Shown here piece by piece: positions 1 through 6,483 of a stretch of DNA of 11,831 nt. Where the stretch lies: NCBI GenBank assembly GCA_903858975.1, contig CAIOKW010000042.1, positions 1-11,831 on the forward strand, given 5' to 3'. Numbering within the stretch: the stretch's first letter is position 1; the number at the start of each line of letters is the position of its first letter. Below the pieces are notes generated by a model that saw nothing but the letters and a program-made list of their open reading frames with translations, searched no databases and had not been told where the DNA came from. Both the position numbers and the translations under genes were made by a program. Source of the DNA: Oligoflexia bacterium (GTDB lineage: Bacteria; Bdellovibrionota; UBA1018; CAIMNF01).

Positions 1-1122
1 AGCGCATTGATTTTGATTTGGGATGCATCTGTATACTTAAGTGAAACGAAATCAGCCTCGAGGACTAGGGCGGCTTTTGTGATGTCATGCATGTTGATTG
101 CAACCCTTGCTCACTTTAAGTTCGAAAACTATACCCTGCCTGGACAACGATTAATATCAACCCCAGAAATCAGGGTTCCGGATGAAATTACGCGTACAAC
201 TGAAAGCCGGTCCCGATGGTGGATTGCTGGCCCAAACCGAAGTTTTGATTTTTCATTGGATTCTTATATTGGGATTTATCAGCCAAACTTTAAGAGTTTG
301 AAAGGGCTTCTCTGGGAGTCTCATCGAGATCACTTATTGCTAAATTCGTATCTGGGAACCCTGCTGAGCCCACCGGTAGTCTTAGATCACTATTTTTACT
401 TCGGCTACAGCTGTCCAGTTCAGCGGTGCTTAGAGAAACAGTTTGCCCAAACTTTTGGAGTGCAAGGGGTGCTATTGGGTCTTGATCACTTGGACAGTAC
501 TGAGATTCAGCGGAAAAAAAATTGTTTTTATGAGGGAGGAGCGGCCACTGTTTTAAAAGAGGCGGCACTCTTTGATGGCGTTTCTTTTTATAAAAAATAT
601 TATCCTGAGTCCCCTGAGCATGAAGTCATTCAGGGAGTAGCTAGCCAAAGTTTAATGTTCCAGACTGACCAAGACTCTTGGTCATTTGCTCAACCCCTGG
701 TCCTCGCATATCAAGATTGTGAGAAGAGCTCAATGGTTCAAAGGGTGTTTGTTCATGGTCGCGAGCAAGACTCCTTGTTGAAAGTGCTTCATGGGCTTGA
801 GTATGCTTCGCCAGAAGTTCGTTGGAAAAAAACGGGAGTAGGGTCTTACCAGGTTGATTTAGCGAAAAACGCATCAGGCTTAGTATGGGTGAAGCTCAGT
901 GCGTTTCCCGGGCTAAAAGTGCGCTCCTTAAAGAGCGGTCAGGTAATCCCGTTTTACGAGGCCAATCCAGGGTTTGTGGTTTTTACAGATTCATCTTTTT
1001 TAATTGAGTATCAGAAATCGGATTGGTTTTACTTCGGAGCAGCGCTTTCAATTCTTACATCACTTGGCATGGCTTTGACGTTCACTTTACGTCAAAAGAG
1101 TGACTTAATGCCTTTAATTTAA
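1..1122 (+). CDS. C-terminal part of a polytopic membrane protein (YfhO / PTPS-related type), 5' end outside window
   Basis: The reading frame is open from the first base, so the true start lies upstream. The first in-window start codon is a TTG at 7, which I do not believe is the initiator. A hydrophobic segment at about residues 22-38 (counting from that TTG) is followed by a long extracytoplasmic stretch and a last TM at about 341-361, with a short charged cytoplasmic tail. The end of the soluble part has the pattern 'V-K-L-S-A-F-P-G-L-K-V', then 'S-G-Q-V-I-P' and 'P-G-F-V-V-F', just before the final TM. That arrangement is typical of the C-terminal region of YfhO-like and '6-pyruvoyl-tetrahydropterin synthase-related' membrane proteins, large multi-TM proteins often tied to surface polysaccharide or lipid-linked glycosylation. 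The gene is sound; the family call is by pattern only, and a GT-C glycosyltransferase-like protein is the main alternative. Confidence 0.65.
   Translation, partial: SALILIWDASVYLSETKSASRTRAAFVMSCMLIATLAHFKFENYTLPGQRLISTPEIRVPDEITRTTESRSRWWIAGPNRSFDFSLDSYIGIYQPNFKSLKGLLWESHRDHLLLNSYLGTLLSPPVVLDHYFYFGYSCPVQRCLEKQFAQTFGVQGVLLGLDHLDSTEIQRKKNCFYEGGAATVLKEAALFDGVSFYKKYYPESPEHEVIQGVASQSLMFQTDQDSWSFAQPLVLAYQDCEKSSMVQRVFVHGREQDSLLKVLHGLEYASPEVRWKKTGVGSYQVDLAKNASGLVWVKLSAFPGLKVRSLKSGQVIPFYEANPGFVVFTDSSFLIEYQKSDWFYFGAALSILTSLGMALTFTLRQKSDLMPLI
1074..1096. repeat. Inverted repeat, 8-bp perfect arms, 7-nt spacer
   Basis: TTTGACGT (1074-1081) and ACGTCAAA (1089-1096) are perfect reverse complements separated by 7 nt. 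The repeat lies in the last codons of the upstream membrane-protein gene and about 90 bp before the Hint lipoprotein start. There is no T-run directly after it, so it is not a classical terminator. It could be an operator for the downstream gene, an mRNA 3' stabilising hairpin, or chance. The sequence symmetry is certain; a function is not. Confidence 0.4.
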
Positions 1123-1170
1123 GCTCATTTATTGTTTTTTAACCTCTCTTTCTATGCGATCATTGACAAT

Positions 1171-1175
1171 GGGGG
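1171..1175 (+). promoter_or_regulatory. Shine-Dalgarno-like GGGGG favouring the ATG at 1184
   Basis: A purine block GGGGG sits 8 nt before ATG 1184. The earlier in-frame ATG at 1154 is preceded only by a pyrimidine-rich tract (CCTCTCTTTCT). Starting at 1184 also gives a compact lipoprotein signal peptide, so this site decides the start. Confidence 0.55.
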
Positions 1176-1183
1176 TATTGAAG

Positions 1184-2425
1184 ATGGGTTATAAATTTGG
1201 ATTATCAAGTCTACTAATTGGTCTTTCGTTGTTTGCGTGCGCGAAGCAGGGGTCGGTCTTGACCGCTGCGAGTTCGGTGACCTCGTCTGCTACCAGTACT
1301 CTGAACGTTTCTGCGGTTTGTGCTGCCGCCTCAAGCTCAAACAATATTTTCTATCCCTCACTCAGTATTTGTACGTCTGCTTGGGGCGCTAATAATTGTG
1401 GACCATCGGTGGTGACGTCAGGTAGTTCGAGCGTTACGTGTTATGTGAAGAATTCTACTGTTTCAACGAGTGGAAGTACTGGGGTAGTGTCGACATCGAC
1501 AAGCGGTACTACGGGTATCACCGCTACGACCGGCACTACAGGTGTTGCAACCACGACCGGCACTACAGGTGTTGCAACCACGACCGGCACTACAGGTGTT
1601 GCAACCACGACCGGCACTACAGGTGTTGCGACTACCGCTAGCCTATCGATTTCACCGCTCACTTATAATTTTGGAAGCCATTATTTACCCTATTCTGCAA
1701 ATCATACCTTTGTTGTGAGTAACTCCGGGACGGGTGCTGCCACCTCTTGCGTGGTCAGCAGCAGTAACACCCTTGATTTTACTGCCTTGGCGAGTTGCTC
1801 GAGCATAGCGGCAGGTGGAACCTGTTCTATCGTTCTGAATGCTAGCCCTGATGCAACCGGTTATACTGGCAAGACCCAGCTCAGCATTTCCTGTGCGAAT
1901 GCTTTTGCTCAAACCACTGCAAATGGAATCACGGTGACGGGATTATTCAGTAGCACCACAGGTACTACAGGTTCTACTAGTACGTCGGGTTGTTTCGTTG
2001 CCGGGACTCAGATTGAAATGGCGGATGGAAGCTTTAAAAGTATCGAGAATGTCGTGATGGGAGATCGAGTTCGCGCTGCCAATGGTGAAGTGAACCAAGT
2101 GAATAAACTATTTTTGATTCACCACAAAGGCTTGAAGTACTCCTTCAATCACGGAAAGTTTTTTGTGACCTCATCTCACCCGTTCTTAACTGAATCGGGA
2201 TGGAAGTCCTTAAATCCAATGGTTAGTGTTCGAGAGAACCCGGGGCTCAATGTTTCTCAGTTAGCTGAGGGAGATGTGGTGCTCACGAAGAATGGATCTT
2301 ACCGGATCAATAGTGTTGAAGCATCTCATAACGCTGAGACCGTATATAACTTTAGAACCGACGGGGACCACACTTATATAGCAGATGGCTATCTGGTCCA
2401 TAACGTTGCAATTAAGCCTCAATGA
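1184..2425 (+). CDS. Surface lipoprotein with TTG-repeat linker, Ig-like domain and C-terminal Hint (intein-like) domain
   Basis: Starting at ATG 1184 (413 aa), the protein opens with a lipoprotein signal peptide ending in a lipobox-like L-F-A-C, acylated Cys19. Next come a Ser/Thr-rich region with four further Cys (46, 63, 72, 86), a linker built from the 9-residue repeat TGTTGVATT (about 108-152), and an Ig-like domain of the HYDIN/choice-of-anchor-D kind (about 154-254). A second TTG-rich linker leads into a Hint domain from Cys270 to Asn407. Hint signatures are visible: G-Cys270 with 'CFVAGTQIEMADG', block B T329-x-x-H332 (VTSSHPF), and the end block 'HTYIADGYLVHN' with H406-N407. These are the residues that drive N-S acyl shift and Asn cyclisation in inteins. 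The residue after Asn is Val, not Cys/Ser/Thr, and only six residues follow, so cleavage rather than splicing is expected, as in bacterial intein-like (BIL) domains. The protein probably self-processes at the cell surface. An alternative start at 1154 adds 10 residues. Confidence 0.9.
   Translation: MGYKFGLSSLLIGLSLFACAKQGSVLTAASSVTSSATSTLNVSAVCAAASSSNNIFYPSLSICTSAWGANNCGPSVVTSGSSSVTCYVKNSTVSTSGSTGVVSTSTSGTTGITATTGTTGVATTTGTTGVATTTGTTGVATTTGTTGVATTASLSISPLTYNFGSHYLPYSANHTFVVSNSGTGAATSCVVSSSNTLDFTALASCSSIAAGGTCSIVLNASPDATGYTGKTQLSISCANAFAQTTANGITVTGLFSSTTGTTGSTSTSGCFVAGTQIEMADGSFKSIENVVMGDRVRAANGEVNQVNKLFLIHHKGLKYSFNHGKFFVTSSHPFLTESGWKSLNPMVSVRENPGLNVSQLAEGDVVLTKNGSYRINSVEASHNAETVYNFRTDGDHTYIADGYLVHNVAIKPQ
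1526..1633 (+). repeat. 27-bp tandem repeat, four copies, in frame
   Basis: Units begin at 1526, 1553, 1580 and 1607. The first three are identical and the fourth differs at two bases near its end. A strongly diverged fifth unit precedes them (1499-1525). Each unit encodes nine residues (TGTTGVATT in rotation), so gain or loss of a unit changes linker length without breaking the frame. Near-perfect identity between units points to recent expansion by slippage or unequal recombination. The periodic sequence also keeps other frames open on both strands; those are by-products. Confidence 0.95.
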
Positions 2426-2460
2426 CTACCAGCACCACCGGTGTGGTACCCGCGCTCTAG
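2422..2460 (+). other. Out-of-frame remnant of the repeat linker just after the Hint gene stop
   Basis: An ATG overlapping the stop (ATGA, 2422-2425) opens a 12-codon frame, MTTSTTGVVPAL, ending in TAG at 2460. The TTSTTGVV string matches the composition of the linker before the Hint domain. AGCACCACCGGT (2431-2442) matches AGCACCACAGGT (1952-1963), just before the Hint coding segment, at 11 of 12 bases. This looks like a former continuation of the lipoprotein lost by a one-base frame change, or one side of a repeat-flanked cassette. It could also be translated by reinitiation as a tiny peptide, for which there is no evidence. Confidence 0.4.
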
Positions 2461-2530
2461 TTCGACTAAAGTTTATTGAGGAAGTTGCCGATAAGCTTTT
2501 GACGCGCGTATTGCGCTGAAAGGGTTCATT

Positions 2531-3004
2531 GTGTCTCAAGATAAAGTATCTCTCGGTCGGAAGGTATTACTGGTTAATCCCCGCTTCCAATTCCAGTTTA
2601 TGGCTTGGATGGGAGGCTTGGCAGTTGCTGTAGTCATGGTTTTACACCTCGCGCACGATTGGTTCTTTTACCAATTGCGAGAACAAGCGCGCTTGGCAGG
2701 GTTAACTCCCGATCATGTATTTTTCCAATTTATTAACTCAAGACAAACAGAACTCAATCTGATTTCAGTCGTGAGTTTTATAGCCATACTCGTTGTCGTT
2801 GGGGTTATTGGGCTCGTGCTCTCTCATCGGATTGCAGGACCGATGTACCGTCTGAAGTTACACTTCGAGGAAGTGGCTAAGACTGGTGTGCCTCAAAAAT
2901 TAAAATTTAGAGAAGGGGACTTCTTTCTAGAGATCCCAGAGGCTTATAATCTTCAATTCGCTAAAAAAGAAGAAGCAGAGTCGTCTATCCGTAAAATGGT
3001 ATAG
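2531..3004 (+). CDS. Two-TM protein with HAMP-like C-terminal segment, no output domain
   Basis: The start is a GTG preceded by AAAGGG (2519-2524) at 6-nt spacing. The 157-aa product has a short basic N-terminus, TM1 at about 23-41, a roughly 35-residue extracytoplasmic loop, TM2 at about 76-97, and then a cytoplasmic segment 'HRIAGPMYRLKLHFEEV' followed by 'FREGDFFLEIPEAYN' (to about 140). A membrane-exit 'SHRIAGP' followed by two amphipathic stretches, the second beginning near a G-D, is typical of HAMP linkers in chemoreceptors and sensor kinases. No kinase, methyl-accepting or cyclase domain follows, so if it transmits a signal it must do so through a partner. The next gene starts 3 nt after its stop and is probably translationally coupled. 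Short proteins of this plan are commonly labelled HAMP or methyl-accepting chemotaxis-like; the exact role is unknown. Confidence 0.75.
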   Translation: MSQDKVSLGRKVLLVNPRFQFQFMAWMGGLAVAVVMVLHLAHDWFFYQLREQARLAGLTPDHVFFQFINSRQTELNLISVVSFIAILVVVGVIGLVLSHRIAGPMYRLKLHFEEVAKTGVPQKLKFREGDFFLEIPEAYNLQFAKKEEAESSIRKMV

Positions 3005-3007
3005 TTT

Positions 3008-3706
3008 ATGTCAAAAGGCTTAGGGGTCGGGGTCGCATTATTTATTGGAGTCTTCGGAGGGTTTAACTATCTGTTAAATCAAGAGTCGACTCCCGTAGTT
3101 CACGTTGATCAAACAGATCAGTCCGAGAAAAAAGTGATTCTGGCGATGGCCGCATTTGTGGAGAAAAACCCTAAAATAATTGAAGTTCAAAAGGGTTTAG
3201 CGGAATTCCATCCAGAGCCTAAAGCGACGGAGCTGGCTCATGATTCTCATGCACCGATTGTTGCGGGGGTGCCACTCGATGAGCGCTCCATTCAGGAGTT
3301 GCAGGCGGAGAGCGGACTCGAGCGATTCAAAGCTCAGGTGGGGCCTAATCCACAGGGTGCTATTCAAGATGTTCATCAGGCCTGGTTTTCAATCGAGGAT
3401 CGAGACTTCAAGCGTCGAGAGGCACTCCTTGAAGTAACAAACGGTTTGGCAAAAGTGAGTAATGACACTTCGCTGAGAGGAATGTTTTTGAGTGAGGTCA
3501 ATAAGTACTACACTCAGTCATCGGAAGAAAATAAGAACCCTGAGTATGCAGGGAAAGCGCTTCAACACTATTTGAATAATGAACCAGATCTCGCAAAAAT
3601 GACTGAAAACCTCGATAAAATGGGAATTCCTCATGTCGTCATTCCCCCGATTGAGGGGATTTCAGATGGGCATAACCGCGCCCCCGCATCAGTGCCTGCG
3701 CAATAG
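3008..3706 (+). CDS. Membrane-anchored extracytoplasmic protein of unknown function
   Basis: I do not recognise this 232-aa protein. It has one N-terminal hydrophobic segment (about 4-22, GLGVGVALFIGVFGGFNYLL), without an AxA or lipobox site, so it is probably a signal anchor. The remainder is hydrophilic and Glu/Lys/Gln-rich, predicted mainly helical around residues 100-200, and ends in a Pro/Ala-rich tail. It contains no cysteine. Its ATG lies 3 nt after the stop of the HAMP-like gene and has no clear Shine-Dalgarno of its own (GGTATAGTTT precedes it), which fits translation by coupling. The pairing suggests the two membrane proteins act together, perhaps with this one as the periplasmic sensing or partner subunit; that is inference from adjacency only. 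Confidence 0.7.
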   Translation: MSKGLGVGVALFIGVFGGFNYLLNQESTPVVHVDQTDQSEKKVILAMAAFVEKNPKIIEVQKGLAEFHPEPKATELAHDSHAPIVAGVPLDERSIQELQAESGLERFKAQVGPNPQGAIQDVHQAWFSIEDRDFKRREALLEVTNGLAKVSNDTSLRGMFLSEVNKYYTQSSEENKNPEYAGKALQHYLNNEPDLAKMTENLDKMGIPHVVIPPIEGISDGHNRAPASVPAQ

Positions 3707-3707
3707 G

Positions 3708-3737
3708 TTAAAATTTACTCAATCTTAAGAATATAAT
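3708..3737 (+). promoter_or_regulatory. Candidate sigma70-like promoter for the glycosidase-like gene
   Basis: A perfect -10 hexamer TATAAT (3732-3737) lies about 75 bp before the gene start. The best -35 at acceptable distance is TTAAAA (3708-3713), 4 of 6 to consensus with an 18-bp spacer, so the -10 carries most of the signal. It sits in the 105-bp gap that separates the unknown membrane-protein gene from the glycosidase-like gene, consistent with separate transcription. Confidence 0.45.
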
Positions 3738-3740
3738 ATT

Positions 3741-3753
3741 CGCTTGTTAAGCG
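3741..3753 (+). promoter_or_regulatory. Small hairpin CGCTT-GTT-AAGCG at the predicted transcript start
   Basis: Five-base perfect arms with a 3-nt loop begin 3 nt downstream of the -10 TATAAT, around the expected transcription start. No T-run follows, so it is not a terminator. It may be an operator half-site pair or a 5' stabilising stem. The arms are short enough for chance. Confidence 0.25.
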
Positions 3754-3798
3754 CGGACGCGTCTCCTTTAGAATAGTTCTAGACCCAGAAATATTCAT

Positions 3799-3803
3799 GG
3801 AGG
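3799..3803 (+). promoter_or_regulatory. Strong Shine-Dalgarno GGAGG that decides the start at 3812
   Basis: GGAGG ends 8 nt before ATG 3812. The upstream in-frame ATG at 3797 overlaps this site and would place five extra residues (MEDSV) before an otherwise clean signal peptide, so 3812 is the better start. Confidence 0.75.
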
Positions 3804-3811
3804 ATAGCGTG

Positions 3812-5137
3812 ATGAAATTAAGGTCAATGGGAATTGCTTTTGGAATGGTGGGAACAGTAACTTTGGCGCAGGCGGGACCTGTGGATCGAATGGTGATCAT
3901 CAGCCCACCTAAAAGTCTTGCAGTGGGGACCTGTTCCTCTCCTCTTACGGTACAGGCTCAGGATAGTGCCCTTAAGCCCGCAACATCGAGTAGCAATATC
4001 AAAGTATTTTTTACCGGTTCTGACCCGTCCCTCAGTTTTTTTAAAGATTCAGCCTGCACGCTGAGCGCAGGAAGTGTGGTGATTCTTGCGGGTACATCGA
4101 ATAAAGATTTTTATATCAAGGGGAGTGTTTCAGGCAGTAAATCACTGATTGTGGCTACTTATAATTATACGGATGGCGGCCAAACGGAGACCTTGATCGC
4201 GAGTGGGACAACAACCCCGGTACCGAGCCCCACACCGATTGCAAGCGCTACTCCGATCCCTACTTTGCCAACCTTGGGGCGTAGTATTCCAGCTCCCCTT
4301 TACGGTATTACGCTTGATAATGTTTCGAATGCCGTTCTTCCAGGAGAAATCGCTTCGATTCAACATTTAAATCATACGCCCACTTCGCGAGTCGTGTTTG
4401 ATCCGGGAATGAGTCCCTCTTATTATTCTCCACAGATTTCACAACTCAGAGGCATCTCCTACATCATGGGGCAAGTATCAGATTCTTCATCGATGAAGAG
4501 TTACTCCGTAAGTAGTTACCAGGCTCGTGCACAGGACTACGTTTCCAGTTTGGGTTCGCTTGTGGATGTGTGGGAGGTGGGGAATGAGGTGAACGGGAAT
4601 TGGCTCGGCACGAGTACAATTGAAAAGGTTCAAGCCGCTTACGATGTCGTGGCGAATGCCAAAGGAGCCACGGCACTGACATTTTTCTATATGGGTGAAC
4701 CCTCGGATGTGAATAACTGTATTGATGCTCCTGGGGATGATCTATTTACTTGGATCACTCAGAAGTTTCAATTGAGTGTCCCTGTTAGTCAAAGAAGTGC
4801 TGCAACTGAAAGACTCCGACTTGGGTTGAATTATGCTTTGATCAGTTGGTATCCGCAGGGTTGCAACAATCTACAGCCCGATTGGAACACCATTTACACG
4901 AAGCTTGCGGCAATCTTTCCGAATGCCAAAGTAGGATTCGGTGAACTCGGTACGGCGAGTGTGCAAAATGGTTCGAGCTATGAGGTGAATTTGATCAATC
5001 AATATTATCCCCTCGCATCAAAGATTGCTTTACCTTCGAATTATATTGGGGGCTATTTCTGGTGGAATTATGCAGAAGAAATGGTGCCCTACCCAACTAG
5101 CACTCTGTTCCAGACTTTAAACAATGCGATAAAATAG
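3812..5137 (+). CDS. Secreted clan GH-A-like glycoside hydrolase with N-terminal Ig-like domain
   Basis: From ATG 3812 the product is 441 aa. A Sec signal peptide (1-21, ending L-A-Q-A before G22) is followed by an Ig-like beta domain (about 24-130) with a Cys pair ('VGTCSSPLTVQ' and 'FFKDSACTLSAG'), a Pro/Thr/Ser linker (about 131-155, PVPSPTPIASATPIP), and a catalytic-type domain of about 285 residues. The 'VWEVGNEVNGNWLG' strand carries N258-E259, the Asn-Glu acid/base pattern of clan GH-A TIM barrels. 'VGFGELGT' carries E378, in the position and context of the nucleophile, about 120 residues later. 'GGYFWWNYAEE' near the end resembles the last barrel strand with its aromatic platform. The likely activity is hydrolysis of a beta-linked glycan outside the cell; the substrate and GH family cannot be fixed by eye. 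It has its own promoter and neither neighbour is in its operon. A non-catalytic GH-like binding protein is the alternative. Confidence 0.85.
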   Translation: MKLRSMGIAFGMVGTVTLAQAGPVDRMVIISPPKSLAVGTCSSPLTVQAQDSALKPATSSSNIKVFFTGSDPSLSFFKDSACTLSAGSVVILAGTSNKDFYIKGSVSGSKSLIVATYNYTDGGQTETLIASGTTTPVPSPTPIASATPIPTLPTLGRSIPAPLYGITLDNVSNAVLPGEIASIQHLNHTPTSRVVFDPGMSPSYYSPQISQLRGISYIMGQVSDSSSMKSYSVSSYQARAQDYVSSLGSLVDVWEVGNEVNGNWLGTSTIEKVQAAYDVVANAKGATALTFFYMGEPSDVNNCIDAPGDDLFTWITQKFQLSVPVSQRSAATERLRLGLNYALISWYPQGCNNLQPDWNTIYTKLAAIFPNAKVGFGELGTASVQNGSSYEVNLINQYYPLASKIALPSNYIGGYFWWNYAEEMVPYPTSTLFQTLNNAIK

Positions 5138-5190
5138 ACTACTTCCTGAAAGCCCTAGACAAACGATTCACCGTAGGGGATTTAGTTCCC

Positions 5191-5961
5191 ATGAAAGAAA
5201 CGATTTTGATTACCGGGGCTTCAGGGGGAATTGGTGAGGTCTTTGCTCGAGAATATGCAAAACTCGGTCAGAACCTAGTATTAGTTGCCCGATCTGAAAT
5301 TCGGCTGAATCAGATTGCGTCCGAGCTCACGGAGAAATTTGGAATTCATGTTAAGGTGATTCCTTTGGATTTGTCCGAATTGAACTCAGCTGAGCGTTTA
5401 TTTAATGAATGTACCGAAGCCGGAATCCAGGTGAATGTCCTGATTAACAATGCTGGGTTTGGATTATTTGGTAAATTTGTTGATCTTGATCCGAAACGTT
5501 TAGAGGAGATGATGCTCCTGAATATGGTTTCGCTGAGTAAGTTGTGTCGCTTGTTTCTCCCTTCGATGATTGGAAAACAAAGTGGTGGAGTGATCAACGT
5601 GGCATCTACTGCGGCTTTTCAAGGAATACCATTTTTTGCAACTTATGCTGCGACTAAGGCTTATGTTCTGCACCTAACGGAAGCCCTTCACTTTGAATTA
5701 AAAGGTACTCCAGTTGAAGTGATGGCCCTTTGCCCGGGGCCGACACAAACTGATTTTTTTAAGTCGGCTGGGCGCGGGAGCTTTGGATATCTTCAAACGC
5801 CAGAGGCGGTGGTTGAGGCCGCTTTGCAAGGTTTTCGACTCGGTAAGGCGAATGTGGTCTCAGGGATGACTAACAAAGTGACGAGCACTTTGGTGAGGTT
5901 TGCTCCCCGGGCTTGGGTGACGGGTGCGGCGGCTAAGTTGCTCGAGAGGGGCTCTAAATGA
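5191..5961 (+). CDS. Short-chain dehydrogenase/reductase (classical SDR)
   Basis: The 256-aa length is normal for a classical SDR. The N-terminal nucleotide-binding motif is TGASGGIG (about 7-14), the structural NNAG is at 86-89, and the catalytic set is S139, Y152 and K156 (Y-A-A-T-K), with 'CPGPTQTDF' after the active site. The product is a cytoplasmic NAD(P)(H)-dependent oxidoreductase of the DltE/YqjQ-like subgroup; its substrate is unknown, with a lipid or small carbonyl compound possible. The upstream purine run GTAGGGGA ends 10 nt before the ATG and serves as an acceptable ribosome site. Its stop overlaps the ATG of the YceI gene (ATGA, 5958-5961), so the two are almost certainly co-translated. 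Confidence 0.93.
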   Translation: MKETILITGASGGIGEVFAREYAKLGQNLVLVARSEIRLNQIASELTEKFGIHVKVIPLDLSELNSAERLFNECTEAGIQVNVLINNAGFGLFGKFVDLDPKRLEEMMLLNMVSLSKLCRLFLPSMIGKQSGGVINVASTAAFQGIPFFATYAATKAYVLHLTEALHFELKGTPVEVMALCPGPTQTDFFKSAGRGSFGYLQTPEAVVEAALQGFRLGKANVVSGMTNKVTSTLVRFAPRAWVTGAAAKLLERGSK

Positions 5962-6440
5962 AGTGGCGTCCGGGCAGATATCAGATTGATCAGGATCATT
6001 CATCCATAGGGTTTAGTGTGGTGAATTTTTTAGTCTTCAATGTAAAGGGAGACTTTAAGCGCTTCAAGGGAGAGGTGCTGATGGGGGATGACTTCACACA
6101 GTCAAAAGTGACTGCGAGTATCGATGTGACCTCCATTAATACCGACTGGGAAGGGCGGGATGAGCACTTAATGAATGAAGACTTTTTTCATGCGAAGCAA
6201 TTTCCAGAGATCAGTTTTACAAGCAAAACCTTGATGGGGACCCCAGAGCACTTTACGATTACCGGGACGCTTCAAATTCATGGTGTTACCCGTGAGATTC
6301 GACTTCCGTGTAGAATGATGGATCCGATGACCGTTCAGGCTGAGACGTCTATCAATCGGAAGGATTTTGGCTTAACGGCGGGACCATCCATTAAGAATGA
6401 AGTGAAAATACTAATTAATATCAAGCTATTAGCTGCATAA
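5958..6440 (+). CDS. YceI-family lipid-binding protein, without signal peptide
   Basis: The 160-aa protein matches the YceI fold throughout: 'GRYQIDQDHSSIGFSVVNF' at the start, then the family pattern in 'TSINTDWEGRDEHLMNEDFF' and 'FPEISFTSKTL', and 'GTLQIHGVTREI' in the second half. YceI proteins are small beta-barrel lipocalin-like proteins that bind long polyisoprenoid or amphiphilic molecules. Most are exported, but here the mature-type sequence begins a few residues after the start Met with no hydrophobic leader, so it is predicted cytoplasmic. AGAGGGG (5945-5951) lies 6 nt before the ATG inside the SDR gene. The 4-nt overlap with the SDR suggests a shared substrate pathway. An upstream start with a signal peptide is unlikely, because the frame would run through the SDR gene. 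Confidence 0.93.
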   Translation: MKWRPGRYQIDQDHSSIGFSVVNFLVFNVKGDFKRFKGEVLMGDDFTQSKVTASIDVTSINTDWEGRDEHLMNEDFFHAKQFPEISFTSKTLMGTPEHFTITGTLQIHGVTREIRLPCRMMDPMTVQAETSINRKDFGLTAGPSIKNEVKILINIKLLAA

Positions 6441-6483
6441 ATCCCTCATTGACGGGCTGCGCAAGTCGAGTTAAACCACTTCC

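Noticed and set aside
1130..1140. T-run after the first gene as an intrinsic terminator
   Set aside because: Only a weak AT-rich stem (CTTAA/TTAAG) precedes it, at too great a distance to be convincing.
1163..1168. Perfect TTGACA as a -35 element
   Set aside because: The nearest -10-like TATAAA is 21 bp away and both would lie around or inside the lipoprotein start, so it cannot serve that gene from 1184.
1438..1662. Long open frames on both strands through the repeat region, including one rich in His-Tyr-Arg-Cys-Cys repeats
   Set aside because: They are by-products of the 27-bp period, which keeps all frames open. Domain content and signal peptide support only the lipoprotein frame.
1184..2425. 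Hint lipoprotein as a polymorphic toxin with adjacent immunity gene
   Set aside because: Nothing but six residues follows the Hint Asn, so there is no toxin domain. The next gene is a HAMP-like membrane protein rather than an immunity-type protein.
2434..2447. Stem-loop ACCAC-CGGT-GTGGT after the Hint gene as a terminator
   Set aside because: The stem is only 5 bp and no T-run follows. The symmetry comes from the repeat-like sequence itself.
6449..6477. Promoter TTGACG + TAAACC before the six-Cys gene
   Set aside because: The -10 matches consensus at only three positions, so I mention it only as a possibility under that gene.
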